Assembly: GCA_944323585.1 (NCBI GenBank)
Contig: CALUTA010000071.1
Location: 1 to 7,479 of the forward strand
Source of the DNA: Candidatus Gastranaerophilales bacterium
Lineage (GTDB): Bacteria; Cyanobacteriota; Vampirovibrionia; Gastranaerophilales; Gastranaerophilaceae
Direction: 5' to 3'
DNA length: 7,479 bases
The translations under genes and the position numbers were made by a program. This document shows, in pieces, positions 4,565 through 7,479 of the stretch (positions within the stretch are counted from its first letter, which is position 1; the number at the start of each line of letters is the position of its first letter). A model generated the notes under the pieces. The model ran no database searches. It was not told where the DNA came from and saw nothing but the letters and a program-made list of their open reading frames with translations.

Positions 4565-6349
4565 ATGAGTGACAGTATCAAAGTAAACAGTGACGTTAAA
4601 CTTTTAACCAGATATGCAATGGGGTTGACTCCTGAAGAACAACGCATTTCAGTAAATGATCCTTCCATGGCAGTCTGGACAATAGGTCTAGAAAAAGGCA
4701 TTCGCGGAACTACAACACTTTTACCGGACTTGAAAAACCCTAAAAAAGCATTGCAGGAACAAAAACAAATCGAACAGGGGCTTAAAGGGGCTACAAATCG
4801 AGAAACTTACGATAATTTTATGAGAAATATGGAAATTCAGGATCTTGAGAAAAGATTCCGCCCTGTCACAGGCGACCCGACAAAAGAACTACAAAAGTTT
4901 CAAAAAGCCGATAATATTAAAAAATTGTCTGAAGAAGTAAAAACGCTTTCAGGCGCTGAAAAAACTAAAAAATTAAGAGAACTTCAAAGAGCTTTTTCTG
5001 AATTTCAGCAAACCGAAGGAATGAGCAAAGCTGAAGCAAAAAAATTCTTATCCGAACTAACAGACAAAAAGCTTGCTAAAAACCTTAAAAATGCACAAAA
5101 GGCAGTTAATGAATTTAATAAATCAAAATATTATGATGACGTCAGACGCTTGATAGGCGAAGCCAAAACCCTGAAAGGCAAAGACTATGCCAACAAGATG
5201 AAAGAGATTGATAAGGCAATTGCAGATGCAAATCAAAAAATACATATTGAAAAAACAACAGGCTCATTAAAACCTGTTTCCAAAACCGGCAAAGCCTGGA
5301 ACAAAGTTAAAACTGTAACCGGCTACAACAAAGCAAAAGGTGCCATAAACACGGCTCTTACAAAATCATCAGCACTTAGAACTGTTGCAAAGTTCGGACG
5401 TGCAAACGCAGCAACCGCAGTCGGAATTGATGCAGCACTTTCTATACCCGAAATTATTGCAACAAAACAAACTTTTGATGCTATTGACGAAAACGGCAAA
5501 CCTGTAAAACCCGGAGAAGGAACAGGAACTCAAAAAGCTCTAAAACAGACCGGACGTGTAATTGCCACCGCCGGCGCACAGTTGGGAGCATATGCAATAG
5601 GTGCAAAAGCAGGTACAGCGGCTGTAGCAGCGCTTTGGGCAGCAAAAGGTGCAGCGCTAGGTTCTGTAGCCCCAGGTGTCGGAACAGTAATCGGTGCTGT
5701 AGTGGGTATCGGCGTTGGACTTCTCTCCTGCTGGCTAGCAGGAAAAGCCATGGAAAAAGCTCTCGGCAAATCAGAACTTGACCAGTTACAGGATAAGCTT
5801 CAAAATGAGCCTGCAAAACAAACGGCACTCGCAGCGCAAAAAGATGACCGTGTACTGGAAGAAGTCCTTTTGACAGCCAAAGCACGCTATGAACAAGATC
5901 CGGAAACAAACAAAAAAATTGAAAAAGCATACGAAAATGTAGTTACGGCATATCAAAACGGAGAAATAGGTTCAGCAGCAGATGCAAGAGTTCTTGCAAA
6001 GCCGGAGCAGACAGAAGCTCAAACACCTGCCTCCTCACAACCTGCAAGTGTCTCTGAGGCAGAACAAAGAACACAAACACCTGTGTTAAGCGCCGCATCA
6101 GCTGAGAAAACCCAAAAATCCGAAAATACTGAAAATCCTGAAAACTCAGGTAATTCATCAGATGAATCTTCTGAAACATCTCCGGCTGAAAAATACAGAG
6201 AAACTATTGTTAAACTTGATTTCATATTAAAAACACTTGAATCTATGTACAATCAAAATTCAACCGGAATGAATATGTACGGCATATACAGCAACCCGAT
6301 GATGATGTCAAATCCGTTCACAATACAGCCATTTGGAATGTATGCATAA
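4565..6349 (+). CDS. Hypothetical glycine-zipper protein with long coiled-coil region and SNPF tail, 594 aa
   Basis: Family not recognised. Layout: residues 1-80, a conserved-looking head; about 85-230, highly charged Lys/Glu-rich helices likely to form coiled coils; 240-282, basic; 286-300, hydrophobic with IPEIIAT; 301-325, a polar loop; 330-360, an Ala/Gly-rich helix (GxxxG at 337/341 and 346/350); after P370, a glycine zipper with Gly at 373, 377, 381 and 385, ending in GK (393-394); 400-475, charged helices; 478-540, a Ser/Glu/Thr/Pro/Asn-rich disordered linker; 541-562, a short helix; 563-594, a Met/Asn/Tyr-rich tail with SNPF at 582-585. No signal peptide is visible. The ATG follows AAGGGG by 6 nt. 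The segment around 286-400 parallels 130-205 of the 278-aa protein, suggesting distant paralogy. The Gly-rich hairpin could insert into or associate with membrane; the large size and disordered linker suggest a scaffold or secreted/effector-type protein, but this is inference. Confidence 0.88.
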   Translation: MSDSIKVNSDVKLLTRYAMGLTPEEQRISVNDPSMAVWTIGLEKGIRGTTTLLPDLKNPKKALQEQKQIEQGLKGATNRETYDNFMRNMEIQDLEKRFRPVTGDPTKELQKFQKADNIKKLSEEVKTLSGAEKTKKLRELQRAFSEFQQTEGMSKAEAKKFLSELTDKKLAKNLKNAQKAVNEFNKSKYYDDVRRLIGEAKTLKGKDYANKMKEIDKAIADANQKIHIEKTTGSLKPVSKTGKAWNKVKTVTGYNKAKGAINTALTKSSALRTVAKFGRANAATAVGIDAALSIPEIIATKQTFDAIDENGKPVKPGEGTGTQKALKQTGRVIATAGAQLGAYAIGAKAGTAAVAALWAAKGAALGSVAPGVGTVIGAVVGIGVGLLSCWLAGKAMEKALGKSELDQLQDKLQNEPAKQTALAAQKDDRVLEEVLLTAKARYEQDPETNKKIEKAYENVVTAYQNGEIGSAADARVLAKPEQTEAQTPASSQPASVSEAEQRTQTPVLSAASAEKTQKSENTENPENSGNSSDESSETSPAEKYRETIVKLDFILKTLESMYNQNSTGMNMYGIYSNPMMMSNPFTIQPFGMYA

Positions 6350-6383
6350 AAAAATGACACTATAGTTAAACTATAGTGTCATT
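6348..6383 (-). terminator. Hairpin terminator between convergent genes, mainly for the minus strand
   Basis: A 13-bp stem pairs 6353-6365 (AATGACACTATAG) with 6371-6383; the loop is TTAAA. On the minus strand it runs into a seven-T tract (6348-6354), the proper orientation to end the 57-aa minus-strand gene, whose TAG stop (6371-6373) lies inside the stem. On the plus strand the stem follows the 594-aa stop directly but is not followed by a T-run, so it is a weaker terminator for that gene. Confidence 0.7.
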
Positions 6384-6544
6384 ACATGAAAATCTCTTTC
6401 TGAAATTGATGCAGTGCATTCAAGAACATTGTTCAAAAATTTCTCAATAGCAAATTCCATTGCTGAAATTTCAGTTTTCAAGTTTGAATAGTTTTCTTCT
6501 CTTCTTTCACGCAGTGCATTTTCAAAAATCTCATCCTGATACAT
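6371..6544 (-). CDS. Small hypothetical protein, 57 aa
   Basis: A short ORF on the minus strand, convergent with the 594-aa gene. The ATG (6542-6544) is preceded by GGAG (6553-6556) at 8-nt spacing, and the reading frame ends at a TAG inside a terminator hairpin of matching orientation. These two signals together make a real gene likely despite its length. The protein begins MYQDEIFENALRERREE and is charged and probably one or two amphipathic helices up to about residue 40. It has one cysteine (C43) and no membrane segment. No family is recognised. About 160 nt of AT-rich sequence (6545-6706) separates it from the divergent kinase gene; no promoter close to consensus was found there for either gene. 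Confidence 0.6.
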   Translation of the reverse strand: MYQDEIFENALRERREENYSNLKTEISAMEFAIEKFLNNVLECTASISERDFHVMTL

Positions 6545-6706
6545 ACTTTCTACTCCAATTATCTTTACATAATTCTCTTACGGATATTTTGCCCGTTTCT
6601 TTAATTTTTTAAATATTTTTGTTACAAAATTTATTATTAGAGGAAATTCGAAATAATTTAAAGTACAATGTATAAATAAGATTTTTTTATAAGGGTTAAA
6701 GGATAT

Positions 6707-7479
6707 ATGAAAACGGATTTTCAGCTGACAAGTTATGACTACTATTCATCAAGACGAGATATGGAGATGATTTCCACAATTGTTGAAGCATTAAAGACAA
6801 TTCTGGAAGAAGATAAAAAGCAGCCTCAGCCGCTGTTTTTAAAGATATCAGATAATCTTATTCTAAATATTGCAAGAATGGTGGTTCAGGAAAAGAAGAA
6901 AACGTTTCTGATTGGAATAACAGGTGAAAGCGCCTCCGGAAAAACCGTTTTCGTTGACAATACTATAAAAGCCTGCGTAAAAGAGAAAAAGGAAGGCATT
7001 TATACAGTAATCCGCTGTGATGACTATTATAAAGACACATCAAAAGAACTTCTTGATGCTGGAAGCTATGAGGAATTGTTTAAAACAGGTTTCAGCTTTG
7101 ATACTCCGGACGCAATTAATCTGGAGCTTATGAAAGAACACCTCATATCACTGAAAAAAGGAAAAGAAATAAAATCACCGTTATATGATTTTGTTACCTG
7201 CGTAAGCAATCCGGACGGAGAACTCAAAAAACCGGCAAAAGTCATTCTGACAGAAGGACTTTATGTTCTTAATGAAGGCTTGAGAGAAATCATGGACGTG
7301 AAAGTCTACGTATTCACACCGCTTGATGTAATAAAAGAACGCTGGTACAAACGTGCCGCTCTCAGAGGCAAAACAGGAAAAGCTGCCGATTTGCAGTTTG
7401 CTGACGTTAATAAAACCGCACAGGAATTTATACGTCCGGCATATCAGATTTCGGATGCTGTAATAAACGGAATGGTCAG
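6707..7479 (+). CDS. Uridine-kinase/phosphoribulokinase-family P-loop kinase, N-terminal part (cut by window edge)
   Basis: The first 257 residues are present; the C-terminus lies beyond the window. The P-loop GESASGKT is at 73-80, DDYYKD at 105-110, FDTPDAINLEL at 131-141, SPLYDF at 157-162, VILTEGLYVL at 179-188, and an Arg-rich lid-like ERWYKRAALRGKTG at 211-224. The order and spacing are those of uridine kinases, which phosphorylate uridine or cytidine with a nucleoside triphosphate in pyrimidine salvage. The P-loop normally lies near the N-terminus in these enzymes; here about 65 mostly helical residues precede it, so this is a variant, and the substrate is not certain. The ATG at 6707 has AAAGGA 3-4 nt upstream and AAGGG 11 nt upstream, neither ideally placed. 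Met19 or Met21 are alternatives but would still leave an extension of about 50 residues. Confidence 0.85.
   Translation, partial: MKTDFQLTSYDYYSSRRDMEMISTIVEALKTILEEDKKQPQPLFLKISDNLILNIARMVVQEKKKTFLIGITGESASGKTVFVDNTIKACVKEKKEGIYTVIRCDDYYKDTSKELLDAGSYEELFKTGFSFDTPDAINLELMKEHLISLKKGKEIKSPLYDFVTCVSNPDGELKKPAKVILTEGLYVLNEGLREIMDVKVYVFTPLDVIKERWYKRAALRGKTGKAADLQFADVNKTAQEFIRPAYQISDAVINGMV

Noticed and set aside
5481..5930. 149-aa and 79-aa open frames on the minus strand opposite the 594-aa gene
   Set aside because: Leu/Arg-rich or Ala/Pro-rich shadow frames of an Ala/Lys/Glu-rich gene; no start signals.
4470..6640. Recurring GTTACAAAA near 4469 and 6621 as a dispersed repeat
   Set aside because: Only nine bases shared between a terminator loop region and an AT-rich spacer; expected by chance.

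Overview
The window is AT-rich, compact bacterial DNA carrying eight protein-coding genes, two of them cut by the window edges. The gene content points to a free-standing chromosome region and not to a plasmid, prophage or transposon: a Ski2-type DEVH helicase, serS, an NAD-type isocitrate dehydrogenase and a uridine-kinase-like P-loop kinase. A bacterial Ski2-like helicase, the base composition and two hypothetical proteins with Asn/Met-rich tails ending in SNPF-type motifs would fit gut Vampirovibrionia/Melainabacteria (Gastranaerophilales), the non-photosynthetic relatives of cyanobacteria. That assignment is an inference from style, not a proven placement.

Left part (1-1900), minus strand: the N-terminal 131 residues of the helicase with its own promoter, a terminator, then complete serS with a near-consensus promoter. 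A short divergent intergenic region with a 9-bp inverted repeat leads to a small plus-strand gene of unknown function (107 aa). That gene overlaps, tail to tail by 15 bp, the isocitrate dehydrogenase gene on the minus strand. The dehydrogenase is translationally coupled (TAATG) to an upstream 67-residue, five-cysteine protein, whose promoter is placed so that the predicted mRNA starts exactly at the A of its ATG, i.e. it looks leaderless. An 18-bp near-palindrome covers that promoter's -35 box.

Right part (3580-6349), plus strand: two unrecognised proteins of 278 and 594 aa that look like distant paralogues. Each has a helical N-terminal part, a motif of the form [L/I]-P-x-I-I-x-T, a Gly-rich segment, and then a GxxxGxxxGxxxG glycine zipper after a proline and before a Gly-Lys. 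Each ends in a low-complexity tail with the same SNPF motif. Each is also preceded by a duplicated Shine-Dalgarno block whose copies lie about 15 nt apart. They are separated by a strong 15-bp-stem terminator, so they are probably separate transcripts that share design. This pair is the most novel-looking content in the window.

Far right: a hairpin with an A/T tract that serves best as terminator for a 57-aa minus-strand ORF whose stop codon lies inside the stem. Last comes the N-terminal 257 residues of a uridine-kinase-family protein with an approximately 65-residue extension ahead of its P-loop. No tRNA, rRNA, CRISPR array, insertion sequence or known riboswitch was seen.
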